From the NCBI RefSeq assembly GCF_006716645.1, contig NZ_VFPL01000001.1, positions 3,410,001-3,474,000 of the forward strand: 64,000 nucleotides of DNA. The letters run 5' to 3'. The notes under the pieces are model-generated. The model worked only from the letters and a program-made list of their open reading frames with translations. It was not told the DNA's origin and ran no database searches. Positions 34,921 to 43,100 of the stretch are shown here, one piece after another (positions within the stretch are counted from its first letter, which is position 1; the number at the start of each line of letters is the position of its first letter). Both the position numbers and the translations under genes were made by a program. Source of the stretch: Arcticibacter tournemirensis (GTDB lineage Bacteria > Bacteroidota > Bacteroidia > Sphingobacteriales > Sphingobacteriaceae).

Positions 34921-35790
34921 CTATCCATTTATTATTTCTCCTCCATTCGGATGCAGTACCTGGCCGGTCATGTAACTTGAATCTACCGACGCCAGAAACA
35001 CATAACAAGTGGCCACTTCTTCGGGCTGCCCGGCGCGTTTCATTGGAACGTCGGTACCGAAGGTAGCAACATGTTCTTCGGGAAAGCTGGCCGGAATCAA
35101 AGGAGTCCAGATAGGTCCAGGAGCTACCGCATTTACTCGAATGCCTCTTGACGCCAGTGTCGACGACAGCGACCTGGTGAATCCAACAATAGCTCCTTTT
35201 GTAGATGCATAGTCTATCAGATGGCTGCTGCCCCGGTAAGCGGTTACGGATGTTGTATTGATAATGGCGCTTCCCTTCTGCAGATACTTCAACGCTGCCT
35301 TCGTGAGAAAGAAATGAGGAAAAATATTGGTGCGAAACGTCCTTACAAGCTGCTCCTCTGTAATGTCTTCCAGGTTTTCCTGCGGATACTGAACCGCGGC
35401 ATTGTTAACCACAATATCCAATCTTCCAAATTCTCCCACGGCTTTTTCTACAATATCGATACAATGAGCTTCGGTACTGATATCTCCTGCGATCAGAAGG
35501 CATTTCTGCCCTTCCCTTTCCACCTGCCATTTTGTTTCCTTTGCGTCCTCATGTTCATCAAGATAAGATACTACTACGTCTGCCCCTTCACGGGCAAATG
35601 CCACGGCAACAGCACGGCCAATACCACTGTCGCCACCAGTAATGATAGCAACTTTACCTGCCAGTTTAGAAAATACGTCCTGCTGTTCACCCTCATAGGC
35701 TGGTCTCGGGGTCATCTCCGACTCAATCCCCGGCTGTCTCTCCTGATGCTGTGGTGGCTGTGCACCCTGCAATTCATTTTGTTCCTGCAT
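34921..35790 (-). CDS. SDR family oxidoreductase (YghA / general stress protein 39-like)
   Basis: A 289-residue short-chain dehydrogenase. An N-terminal 45-residue extension rich in Gln, Pro and Glu precedes the Rossmann fold. The cofactor loop is TGGDSGIGRAVAVAF (about 51-65). The NNAAV motif (about 129-133) and the catalytic Ser, Tyr and Lys in INTTSVTAYRGSSHLIDYASTKGAI (with YxxxK) are present. RVNAVAPGPIWTPLIP is the usual substrate-loop start. The N-terminal extension is characteristic of the YghA/GSP39 group, induced by stress. Substrate unknown. Divergent from yigZ. Confidence 0.9.
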   Translation of the reverse strand: MQEQNELQGAQPPQHQERQPGIESEMTPRPAYEGEQQDVFSKLAGKVAIITGGDSGIGRAVAVAFAREGADVVVSYLDEHEDAKETKWQVEREGQKCLLIAGDISTEAHCIDIVEKAVGEFGRLDIVVNNAAVQYPQENLEDITEEQLVRTFRTNIFPHFFLTKAALKYLQKGSAIINTTSVTAYRGSSHLIDYASTKGAIVGFTRSLSSTLASRGIRVNAVAPGPIWTPLIPASFPEEHVATFGTDVPMKRAGQPEEVATCYVFLASVDSSYMTGQVLHPNGGEIING

Positions 35791-35892
35791 GTTCTGTTTT
35801 TTAGATAGATGTTGTTAAACTACTTATTTAACAATGGAAAGAAACGAGGGTTTTTAATTTTGAACCTTAAGCATTTTAATTAATATTGCCTC

Positions 35893-36507
35893 ATGTTGTT
35901 CGACGACACCTACAAAACGATAGCAAAGCCAGCAGAAGGGGTTTTTCGGGATAAAGGAAGCAAATTTATAGCCTATGCATTCCCTGCCGGCACAGAAGAG
36001 GAGGCAAAAGTATTCGTTGCAAATGTAAGATCTGCACATCCCAAAGCAAGGCACCATTGCTGGGCGCTGCGCCTCGGCCCTGACAAGACATCCTTCAGGA
36101 TAAACGACGACGGTGAGCCGTCGGGAACAGCAGGACGCCCAATTCTGAACACATTATTATCAGCCGGCCTCACTAACGTCATAGTCATCGTAGTGCGCTA
36201 CTTCGGTGGCACGCTGTTGGGCGTTCCAGGCTTGATCAACGCATACAAAACCGCAACTTCAGAAGCTTTAAAAGTAGCTGAGGTTGCAGAGAAAACAATA
36301 AATGACATTTATAGATTTAACTTCGACTACCTGCAGATGAATGACGTAATGCGGATTATCAAGGAAGAAAATCTGCATATCCGGAAGCAGGACTATGATA
36401 ACGATTGCTCTGTTGAAGTTGAAATACGCAAAAAACAGCTAAACACTGTACTTGAAAGGTTTAGCAAGGTAGATGGATTAAGGCAGCGCTACCTGTATAC
36501 CGTATAA
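35893..36507 (+). CDS. YigZ/IMPACT family protein
   Basis: A 204-residue protein of the YigZ/IMPACT family. The N-terminal domain (about residues 1-120) has GSKFIAYAFPAGTEEEA, the HPKARHHCWALRLG block and the signature NDDGEPSGTAGRPILNTL (about 76-93), followed by VIVVRYFGGTLLGVPGLINAY. The C-terminal DUF1949-like domain spans about 135-200. Eukaryotic IMPACT inhibits Gcn2; the bacterial role is unclear but the family is very widespread. The gene ends one base before a convergent small gene. Confidence 0.92.
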   Translation: MLFDDTYKTIAKPAEGVFRDKGSKFIAYAFPAGTEEEAKVFVANVRSAHPKARHHCWALRLGPDKTSFRINDDGEPSGTAGRPILNTLLSAGLTNVIVIVVRYFGGTLLGVPGLINAYKTATSEALKVAEVAEKTINDIYRFNFDYLQMNDVMRIIKEENLHIRKQDYDNDCSVEVEIRKKQLNTVLERFSKVDGLRQRYLYTV

Positions 36508-36508
36508 A

Positions 36509-36766
36509 TTAATTACTTAATTTCCTGTCTATTCTCTGAGTGATTTCGCTGATAACAAAGGAAGGTATAGAGCCTTTTATGAGCTTCCAGCAATGATTGC
36601 TATCCTGAGCCAGCGTACACATATATGTTTCATTATCAAGCTCTACCTGGTATCCATCTACACCTTGGGTAACTACTAACTCATTAAACTCACCGTTATC
36701 AAACAGGTTTATAAAGAAATTAAAGCTGTTTGCCTTTGCTGCTGTTGATTCGTCAATGCTTTTCAT
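36509..36766 (-). CDS. Small conserved protein of unknown function
   Basis: An 85-residue soluble protein (MKSIDESTAAKANSFNFFIN). It has an alternating pattern suggesting a small beta sheet around GVDGYQVELDNETYMCTLAQ and a C-terminal helix ISEITQRIDRKLSN. Two cysteines are separated by 10 residues. The sequence is not low in complexity and looks like a genuine protein. The stop lies one base from the end of yigZ on the other strand, with no terminator visible. I do not recognise the family. Confidence 0.6.
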   Translation of the reverse strand: MKSIDESTAAKANSFNFFINLFDNGEFNELVVTQGVDGYQVELDNETYMCTLAQDSNHCWKLIKGSIPSFVISEITQRIDRKLSN

Positions 36767-36964
36767 ACATCAAATTATTAAAGATCACATAAAAGATAAG
36801 AATACCGGATTAAGATCCGTCTTCACGAACAACACCAATAGTTCAATGAATGTATACTAGATAACATTTACAAACCGAAAAAGGTTCTTCAGAAACTAAA
36901 AATAGTTAATAATAATTTAACATTCAATTCCGGTTCAAAGATTCATACATAAAAGCGTCCTTTC

Positions 36965-39193
36965 TTACGAAAACCGACTCTTCAGCGCAGCCAGCTTGCT
37001 GTTAAAATCCTCCTCCGGGACCCTCTTTTTTCCGACTTTAGCAGCAGGCTTGTTTACCGGTCGCTGTTCCTCCGTTTTCATAGACAGCGAGATCCTTTTG
37101 CGGCTGGCGTCTACTTCTGTGACCGTGACCTCTACTTTCTGATGCACTTTTACTACTTCGTTGGGATCCTTGACGAAGCGGTTTGAAAGCTGGCTTAAAT
37201 GAACAAGCCCGTCCTGGTGTACGCCAATATCTACGAAAGCGCCAAAATTCGTAATGTTGGTAATGATTCCGGGGAGCTTCATCCCCACCTTAAGATCCGC
37301 TATGTCATTCACACCTTCCGTAAAGCTAAATGCTTCAAACTGCTCACGCGGATCACGACCTGGCTTTGCCAGCTCCTGAAGTATATCCTGTAAGGTAGGC
37401 AGTCCGACGGCATCACTCACGTATCTTTCAGGACGGATCTTCTTACGTAGGGTATCATCCTTCATCAGGTCCTCCAGGCGGCAATTCAAGTCTTTTGCCA
37501 TCTGTTCGACCAAGCTATAACGTTCCGGATGTACTGCGCTTGCATCAAGCGGGTGCTCTGCATTCCGGATGCGAAGGAAACCAGCCGATTGCTCAAACGC
37601 TTTATCGCCCAGGCGAGGCACCTTTTTCAGTTCATCACGTCTCTTAAAGGCGCCGTTTTTATTACGGTATTCCACAATGCCCTTCGCGAGCTGCGGACCC
37701 AGACCCGAGACATAGGAAAGGATTTGTTTAGATGCTGTGTTCAGCTCAACTCCTACTGCGTTCACACAGCTTATAACAGTGTCATCCAGTGATGTCTGCA
37801 ACTTATTCTGATCGACGTCATGCTGATATTGCCCTACTCCAATCGACTTGGGGTCAATCTTCACCAGTTCGGCCAGGGGATCCATCAGCCGTCTTCCGAT
37901 GGACACTGCGCCCCTTACGGTGATGTCCTTATCCGGAAACTCCTCCCTTGCCGCCTCCGATGCGGAATAGATAGAAGCCCCACTCTCATTCACCATCACC
38001 ACATTTACTCCGGGAAGATTTAACCGACGTATAAAAGTCTCTGTTTCACGTCCTGCGGTTCCGTTACCTATAGCAATAGATTCAATGGAATACGTATGGA
38101 CAAGATGGTAAATAGTCTTTTCCGCCTCAGCAACACCGCCTGAGCCGGTATGCGGATAAATGGCAGTATTCTCCAGCAGCTGCCCCTGTTCGTCAAGACA
38201 TACAACCTTACATCCTGTGCGGAAGCCGGGGTCTATTGCCATGATTCGCTTTTGCCCCATGGGTGCCGAAAGCAACAGCTGACGTACGTTCTCTGCAAAT
38301 ACCCTGATGGCCTCTTCATCAGCCTTCTTTTTGGTGAGCAGACGAACCTCTGTTTCCATCGAAGGCTTCAGCAGCCTTTTGTAACTATCGGTAAGCGCCA
38401 GGCGCACCTGATCGGATGCCGCATTATTTGACTTCACAAAAAACCGGTCGAGTATGGCGATTGCATCGTCTTCAGGCGGAAACACATCCAGCGAAAGAAC
38501 AAGCTCCTTTTCACCCCTTCGCATGGCCAGAATACGATGGGAAGGCGCGGTCTTTACCGGCTCCTTCCAGTCAAAGTAATCTTTATACTTGGCGCCTTCA
38601 ATCTCTTTTCCTTCAATTACTTTAGAACTAAACTCGCCTTTTTCTATAAACAGTTCTCTGATCTTCGCCCTTGTGTCTGCATTCTCACTGATCTGTTCAG
38701 CAATAATATCACGGGCACCTGCCAGAGCTTCTGCATCCGTAGTTACACCCTTCTCCTGATTTATATATTTAGCAGCTTCTTCAAGAACATCAAATTTATG
38801 CTGTTCCATCAGAAGATCTGCAAGAGGTTGCAGTCCCTTTTCCCTTGCCGCACTGGCGCGGGTCTTCCGCTTGGGCCGGTAAGGCAGGTACAGGTCCTCA
38901 AGAACGGTCATTGTTTCTGCCTCTTGTATCTGCTTTTCAAGCTCCGGGCTCAGTTTGCCCATTTCAGCAAGCGATTTCAGGATAGCATCGCGGCGTTTAT
39001 CAAGTTCCCGTAGTTGTTCAGCGCGGTCGCGGATAGCAGCTACCTGAACTTCATCAAGACTTCCCGTCAATTCCTTACGGTACCTTGAGATAAAAGGCAC
39101 AGTAGCGCCTTCATCTAGTAAAGCAACTGTAGTACTAACCTGTTTTTCGCTTAAAGAAAGCTCCTCGGCTATCTTCTTAAAATGTGAAATCAT
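36965..39193 (-). CDS. tex: Tex family RNA-binding transcription accessory protein
   Basis: Tex is a nucleic-acid-binding protein linked to transcription and the eukaryotic Spt6. The 742 residues show the N-terminal HTH region (KIAEELSLSEKQVSTTVALL), PFISRYRKELTGSLDEVQVA (about 34-53), and LPYRPKRKTRASAAREKGL (about 105-123). The YqgF-like domain begins RIMAIDPGFRTGCKV (about 315-329). Helix-hairpin-helix motifs are ILSYVSGLGPQLAKGIVEYR. The C-terminal S1 domain (about 645-715) begins GMKLPGIITNITNFGAFVDI. The last 30 residues are basic. All expected domains are complete. Confidence 0.96.
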   Translation of the reverse strand: MISHFKKIAEELSLSEKQVSTTVALLDEGATVPFISRYRKELTGSLDEVQVAAIRDRAEQLRELDKRRDAILKSLAEMGKLSPELEKQIQEAETMTVLEDLYLPYRPKRKTRASAAREKGLQPLADLLMEQHKFDVLEEAAKYINQEKGVTTDAEALAGARDIIAEQISENADTRAKIRELFIEKGEFSSKVIEGKEIEGAKYKDYFDWKEPVKTAPSHRILAMRRGEKELVLSLDVFPPEDDAIAILDRFFVKSNNAASDQVRLALTDSYKRLLKPSMETEVRLLTKKKADEEAIRVFAENVRQLLLSAPMGQKRIMAIDPGFRTGCKVVCLDEQGQLLENTAIYPHTGSGGVAEAEKTIYHLVHTYSIESIAIGNGTAGRETETFIRRLNLPGVNVVMVNESGASIYSASEAAREEFPDKDITVRGAVSIGRRLMDPLAELVKIDPKSIGVGQYQHDVDQNKLQTSLDDTVISCVNAVGVELNTASKQILSYVSGLGPQLAKGIVEYRNKNGAFKRRDELKKVPRLGDKAFEQSAGFLRIRNAEHPLDASAVHPERYSLVEQMAKDLNCRLEDLMKDDTLRKKIRPERYVSDAVGLPTLQDILQELAKPGRDPREQFEAFSFTEGVNDIADLKVGMKLPGIITNITNFGAFVDIGVHQDGLVHLSQLSNRFVKDPNEVVKVHQKVEVTVTEVDASRKRISLSMKTEEQRPVNKPAAKVGKKRVPEEDFNSKLAALKSRFS

Positions 39194-39338
39194 ATCTTTC
39201 CAAGCAATCAGTAAAAGTCTGCGAATTTGCGGCTATCTCCGGATAATTCAAAATTTGCTTATCCACATTCCCTGCAGAAACGCAGAATATTTTTCAATGC
39301 ATCTTGTACGTAACCTTAACTTAAAACCTGCTACGGCA

Positions 39339-39380
39339 CTTTAAACTTTCAACTTTGAACTTTAAACTTTAAACCTTCAA
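39339..39380. repeat. Short degenerate repeats upstream of tex and downstream of the DUF3307 gene
   Basis: The stretch reads as repeated near-copies of ACTTTAAACTTT and CAACTTTGAACTTT. Such short simple arrays occur in Bacteroidota intergenic regions. No gene or terminator lies in the rest of the 188-bp gap. Confidence 0.5.
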
Positions 39381-39381
39381 C

Positions 39382-40089
39382 TCACCGGAGTCCCGTTTTA
39401 ACAAGCAACCCAACGGTGATGGCTGTAGCAACGCTGATGAGCGTCCCGATAAGAACGTACTCTGTGCGTTGCGGGGCATCCTTGGTATCGCTAAAGCGAA
39501 GGATAGATTTTGCGGCTGTAAGCAAGCCTATAGCGGCATACTGATCGAATACTACCAGTACAAAAATAATGAGGCGTTCGAGGATACCGATCCATTTTCC
39601 TGCATTACCCAGGGTAAACTCCTGCTGCGGGATCTGGTTTCGCCATTTTGAAGTAAGCATTCCGATCATGATTCCCGAAGGATACGAAAGAAAGATCACG
39701 GCCAGCGTAACCAGCCAGTAAGGTTTGCTGTTTACCACCGACAGCACTGTCTCCGCCGTAGGTATTTCTGCGGGGAAAAGCAAAGCACCCAGGGCGGCAA
39801 TTACAGCCAGATGCAGAAACTGGTCGGCAAAGAAATAAATTAACGTTGCGGGACGGTATGATTTCCAGAGATCTATGAGAAAATGACTGATCAATATAAC
39901 AAAAAGCGTTATCCAGCTACTGAAGCCTGTAAACAGGGCGGCTGCAAAAGCCGTTAAGCCAGCATGGATATAGAGATATTTTGATTTCCAGTGGTAAGTT
40001 GTCCTGCTTTCAACCCACAATTTGGGCTGTAAAACAAAATCAGTAAGCAAGTGAGCGGAAAGCATTTTAATGCACCAGAGAAATAACAT
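39382..40089 (-). CDS. DUF3307 integral membrane protein
   Basis: A 235-residue membrane protein with about six hydrophobic segments: near residues 1-15, 38-62 (AFAAALFTGFSSWITLFVILIS), 85-102, 115-130, 150-180 (GILERLIIFVLVVFDQYAAIGLL) and 210-232. The N-terminal HLLTDFVLQPKLWVESR and DLWKS are typical of DUF3307. The start lies four bases from the stop of the SatD-like gene, so the two are one operon. In streptococci SatD and SatE (another small protein) are named after acid tolerance; a DUF3307 partner is common in other phyla. No catalytic motif is evident; it could be a transporter or the membrane output of the SatD protein. Confidence 0.8.
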   Translation of the reverse strand: MLFLWCIKMLSAHLLTDFVLQPKLWVESRTTYHWKSKYLYIHAGLTAFAAALFTGFSSWITLFVILISHFLIDLWKSYRPATLIYFFADQFLHLAVIAALGALLFPAEIPTAETVLSVVNSKPYWLVTLAVIFLSYPSGIMIGMLTSKWRNQIPQQEFTLGNAGKWIGILERLIIFVLVVFDQYAAIGLLTAAKSILRFSDTKDAPQRTEYVLIGTLISVATAITVGLLVKTGLR

Positions 40090-40093
40090 AGGT

Positions 40094-40726
40094 TTATTCA
40101 GTTATCAGTGATACAAGTTTACGATATATTCCGATAGCTTTTTCCATTTCACTCCAATTAGCCGCCTTCGCCAGCTTATTTATGGTCGACTGGCTCTTCT
40201 TCAGCTTTTTGGCTGCTTCCATCTGGGTAGCACCCATCAGGAGCTCTCCCACTGTTTCAGCCTGCTTTGACGACATCTTTTGCATTAGCAGATCCACAAA
40301 AACGGCTATTCCCTGCAATCCGGCGTCTATCTTTTTATCGGCACAACGCAGGGCAAGCCGGTCGCTTGTCTTGCTTAACAGGTCGAGTTCCCTCCCTGAA
40401 AGCATAAAAGCCTCCCCTTTGGCCGTCGCCATATTCTTAATGGGCTCTTCAACTGGACCTATTCCAATCGCGATCCGGATATCAATATCCTCGCTTTTAT
40501 CCTTTGGATCACTCTGTTTAGCTATCGCTCTTAACCTGAGTGCCAGCGTTAAAGCCTGTTCTATATCGCACAAGGCATGAAAGCTGTCGCCCCGGTAAAA
40601 GTCGCTTTTCGCCTTTTGCCCCTTAAGCTCGGTTTTAACAGCAAAAAGCAGCTCATCCAACTGCTTCTCGCCGAGTGTACTCGAATTTACAATATCTGCC
40701 GTAAGTACTGCTTTCTGTGGTTTCAT
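40094..40726 (-). CDS. SatD-like protein: class III cyclase-like domain fused to a helix-turn-helix
   Basis: A 210-residue soluble protein. Residues 5-130 resemble a class III nucleotide cyclase fold: AVLTADIVNSS holds Asp11 and RGDSFHAL holds Asp47, the two positions that bind metal in true cyclases, followed by IRIAIGIGPVEEP. The later position where cyclases keep Asn (VNxAARL) appears replaced (FMLSGREL), so activity is doubtful. Residues 164-192 (MGATQMEAAKKLKKSQSTIN) form a helix-turn-helix like that of recombinases. The family is known as SatD. It is followed by the DUF3307 gene after 4 bp. Three matching dyads lie just upstream of its start, so it probably controls its own transcription, perhaps in response to a nucleotide. 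Confidence 0.75.
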   Translation of the reverse strand: MKPQKAVLTADIVNSSTLGEKQLDELLFAVKTELKGQKAKSDFYRGDSFHALCDIEQALTLALRLRAIAKQSDPKDKSEDIDIRIAIGIGPVEEPIKNMATAKGEAFMLSGRELDLLSKTSDRLALRCADKKIDAGLQGIAVFVDLLMQKMSSKQAETVGELLMGATQMEAAKKLKKSQSTINKLAKAANWSEMEKAIGIYRKLVSLITE

Positions 40727-40733
40727 ATACGAA

Positions 40734-40811
40734 TATAGTCATATCTGGCGATATTTTAACATTATAGCCAAATATGGCGATAATTAGAAATTATCACCAA
40801 AACCGGCGATA
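40734..40811 (-). promoter_or_regulatory. Three evenly spaced 20-bp operator-like dyads upstream of the SatD-like gene
   Basis: TATAGTCATATCTGGCGATA at 40734, TATAGCCAAATATGGCGATA at 40763 and TATCACCAAAACCGGCGATA at 40792 are each imperfect palindromes of the form TATmryCA-4-bp-TGGCGATA. Their spacing is exactly 29 bp. The first ends 8 bp before the ATG at 40726. They are the obvious binding sites for the helix-turn-helix protein encoded next to them. Confidence 0.75.
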
Positions 40812-40903
40812 CATAGAAACACCAATAAAAACTTCATTTTGACGCAGAAGAAAGAAAAGAGAAGGAAAATTTGAATTAGATTTCCATCAAATCATTTTTA
40901 TTG

Positions 40904-40911
40904 TATTTTTG
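40904..40911 (+). promoter_or_regulatory. Candidate -7 box of tRNA-Gln
   Basis: TATTTTTG fits TAnnTTTG; TTTC about 19 bp upstream is a near match to the -33 box. The tRNA begins 39 nt downstream. Confidence 0.45.
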
Positions 40912-40949
40912 CAGCGGAATACAGAAAACCATTCTGGTTTTGTTCTTAT

Positions 40950-41020
40950 AGTCTTGTAGTGTAATGGTACCACGTCAGATTCTGGCTCTGAAAATCTAGG
41001 TTCGAACCCTAGCAAGACTA
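40950..41020 (+). tRNA. tRNA-Gln (anticodon CTG)
   Basis: A 71-nt tRNA that reads CAG codons. Acceptor stem AGTCTTG/CAAGACT, D arm GTG...CAC, anticodon stem TCAGA/TCTGA with loop TTCTGGC (anticodon CTG), and T arm CTAGG TTCGAAC CCTAG all pair. The terminal CCA is not encoded; the sequence after the discriminator A is CAAAA. A strong terminator follows at once. Confidence 0.95.
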
Positions 41021-41023
41021 CAA

Positions 41024-41061
41024 AAAAAGCCCCCTGCATCATATAATGCAGGGGGCTTTTT
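41024..41061. terminator. Terminator of tRNA-Gln, also serving the convergent PhnA-type gene
   Basis: GCCCCCTGCAT and ATGCAGGGGGC form an 11-bp stem with a 6-nt loop, flanked by A-run and T-run, so it works on both strands. Confidence 0.9.
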
Positions 41062-41080
41062 GTTTAAGACGGCCGTAATG

Positions 41081-41659
41081 TTATACCGATTTTCTTACAA
41101 ACCTGGTAAGGATCACAATCGTGTCGCCGTTTATCTTCCCTTCTATCTGGTCGGCATTATCAGGCACCAGCTTAATTTTCCGAACCATCGTTCCCTTGGG
41201 CGCGATGTAACTTGTTCCTTTAACGTTAAGGTTCTGAGTCAGGATCACCGAATCGCCGGTTTCAAGAACAACGCCGAAACTATCTTTATGAATCACCTTC
41301 CCGGCTTCCAGGGCGTCCTCTGCGTTAGCCCATTCCACCAGCGACTCATCCAGATATACCGATTCAATCGTATCCCTCGCCCATTCTTCGGTAGACGATA
41401 ACCTGCTCATTATTTTATACGAAAGTACCTGCACTGACGGCACTTCGCTCCAGATGCTCCCCTCCAGGCAACGCCAGTGATGCGTATTGGTGTAATCGCC
41501 GGATGCTATCTGCCCGAGGCACTCAGAGCATAAAACAACCTGGTTTTCGATCGACTCGTTTCTGGGAGGAACAGTATAAGCGTTTAAATCACTATCCGGA
41601 TTTAAGCAAAGCTCGCAGGCTTGATTACTGCGGTTCTGTAATTGTGGATTTATTGACAT
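41081..41659 (-). CDS. PhnA-domain protein (zinc-ribbon type)
   Basis: A 192-residue protein of the PhnA/YjdM family. The N-terminal zinc ribbon has CELC (about residues 15-18) and CSEC (about 44-47). The C-terminal PhnA domain (about 120-185) contains VIHKDSFGVVLETGDSVILT and QNLNVKGTSYIAPKGTMVRK. The name comes from its proximity to phosphonate genes in E. coli, but the true function is unknown. It is longer than E. coli PhnA owing to a middle segment of about 50 residues. It converges with the tRNA. A TACTTTTG box (41674 to 41667) lies just upstream of its start. Confidence 0.85.
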   Translation of the reverse strand: MSINPQLQNRSNQACELCLNPDSDLNAYTVPPRNESIENQVVLCSECLGQIASGDYTNTHHWRCLEGSIWSEVPSVQVLSYKIMSRLSSTEEWARDTIESVYLDESLVEWANAEDALEAGKVIHKDSFGVVLETGDSVILTQNLNVKGTSYIAPKGTMVRKIKLVPDNADQIEGKINGDTIVILTRFVRKSV

Positions 41660-41666
41660 TTGCCCG

Positions 41667-41674
41667 CAAAAGTA
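41667..41674 (-). promoter_or_regulatory. Candidate -7 box of the PhnA-type gene
   Basis: On the minus strand TACTTTTG fits TAnnTTTG and ends 7 nt upstream of the ATG at 41659, giving a very short leader. Confidence 0.4.
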
Positions 41675-41760
41675 ATTTTAAAAATGGAAAATCAAATACA
41701 TGACGCATTTGCCCACTTAAAAAGCCGGTTTCACCACCTCCAAAAGTGTAGAGTGAGCAG

Positions 41761-41768
41761 TACCTTTG
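41761..41768 (+). promoter_or_regulatory. Candidate -7 box of the DinB gene
   Basis: TACCTTTG fits TAnnTTTG and lies 28 nt upstream of the ATG at 41797. Confidence 0.45.
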
Positions 41769-41796
41769 TAATACACCAACGCAGAACCCTTGAATT

Positions 41797-42291
41797 ATGG
41801 AAACAAAAACGGCAAGCAACAGGACTATTGGATTTTTGTCACTATTCGACATGCATACTACCTTTTTTCGGCGCGCTCTCGACGGCATATCAGAAGAAGA
41901 CATGCATAACCGCTTAAATACCCAGGCCAACCATATGGGATGGATCAGCGGTTCTGTCGTCCAGCAACGTTACTTCATGACCCAGGAAACACATCCCGGC
42001 TTAAAACAAACCGGTGATGAGCTATTCAGAGAAAATCAGGGTATTCTCACCAATGCGAAATATCCTTCGGTGGCAGAATACCTGAAAGACTGGGAAACAA
42101 TAAGCCCACTGGCACGGGAGGCTCTGGTAGCCATTGGAGATGAAAAGCTTGACAGCACGATGGACATGGGAGGCATGAAAATGACCTACTACGAAGTTAT
42201 CAGCTTTACAATGTACAGGGAAGCAAACATGATCGGGCAGCTTGCACTATGGCGGAGGCTCCTCGGTTATCCTGCACTGAAATATGATTAA
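41797..42291 (+). CDS. DinB family protein
   Basis: A 164-residue helical protein of the DinB/YfiT type, a four-helix bundle that often binds a divalent metal through three histidines. Residues 14-50 contain FDMHTTFFRRALDGISEEDM and NRLNTQANHMGWISGSVVQQ, with His positions fitting the first two ligands, and a third region near the C-terminus reads SFTMYREANMIGQLALWRRL, where the usual His is not obvious (it may be lacking). Members serve in thiol-linked detoxification or are of unknown role. It has its own promoter candidate and lies divergently from the PhnA-type gene. Confidence 0.8.
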   Translation: METKTASNRTIGFLSLFDMHTTFFRRALDGISEEDMHNRLNTQANHMGWISGSVVQQRYFMTQETHPGLKQTGDELFRENQGILTNAKYPSVAEYLKDWETISPLAREALVAIGDEKLDSTMDMGGMKMTYYEVISFTMYREANMIGQLALWRRLLGYPALKYD

Positions 42292-42428
42292 GTGCACCCC
42301 GCGCATCATAAAATTTTAATTACACAAGCGCGATCATATCTTTAATGGTTTATTTCATTATTTTTGTTGCATAGAGAGCTGCATTCAGCTGCTCTGTTCC
42401 GGCATGATGAGAGCCATTCTATAGGTTT

Positions 42429-42794
42429 ATGAAGCGTGATATTTGCGGTCCTGACGACGTTGTACTTTTCGTAAATGAGTTTTATGTCCTGGCATTGCAA
42501 GATCCGCTCCTGGGACCTGTTTTTGCACATGCGATAACCGACTGGACCCCGCACTTAGACCGGCTATACAAGTTCTGGAACAGCGCTCTGTTCGAAGAGC
42601 TCACTGTCACCGAGCAATCTATTTCAAGTCACAGCACATTAAATGTTGACCGCGCCCACTACGACCGCTGGTTACTTCATTTTAACCGGACTATAGATAC
42701 CTATTTTGAAGGGGAAGTTGCCAATCGGGCTAAGAAGAAGGCAGCACAAACAGCCGGATTATTCTTATCGCACCTGAAAGCGTCAGGACGTTAA
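42429..42794 (+). CDS. Group III truncated haemoglobin
   Basis: A 121-residue haem-binding protein of the truncated haemoglobin group III family, which binds O2 or NO. The N-terminal helix has DIVLFVNEFYVLALQDPLL-like text (here DDVVLFVNEFYVLALQDPLL), followed by GPVFAHAI and DWTPHLDRLYKFWNSALF, which include the conserved Tyr, His and Trp of the distal pocket. The proximal His is probably that in HYDRWLLHF (about residues 77-85). The length is normal. No neighbour gene explains its role. Confidence 0.85.
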   Translation: MKRDICGPDDVVLFVNEFYVLALQDPLLGPVFAHAITDWTPHLDRLYKFWNSALFEELTVTEQSISSHSTLNVDRAHYDRWLLHFNRTIDTYFEGEVANRAKKKAAQTAGLFLSHLKASGR

Positions 42795-43100
42795 TAAAAT
42801 CAGACATTTTCAGTCCTCCTTACTCACTGATGGCAGACTGCTGGCAGTCTGACGGCAGGCTGATGGCACATTTGTTCGAGAATTCATCGACTGGGCATGC
42901 TGATTTCATCGAGAATTCATCGACACGGAGTCGTATAACCAGGCTCGGGCCGTAGTATGGCTGAGCAATAAACCTGAGAGCAGTCTGCCGTCAGTCTGCC
43001 AGCAGTCCCGAACTAGCCCCCCTCCCTTGAATAACTCACCTGGCGTACTGCTGCGTGACGCGACCTGGAGGTTCACTGCGAATCCTATGCTGAGAATTAC
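42795..43100. repeat. Gap holding a long inverted repeat and an inner direct repeat
   Basis: The arms 42836-42862 and 42981-43007 are complementary at 25 of 27 positions (GACTGCTGGCAGTCTGACGG plus GCAGGCTG on the left). Between them TCGAGAATTCATCGAC is found twice, at 42876-42891 and 42909-42924. No gene is present in these 306 bp. It resembles a small repeat element, without visible target duplication. Confidence 0.6.

Noticed and set aside
42836-43007. Insertion sequence
   Set aside because: There is inverted repeat structure but no transposase and no clear target duplication.
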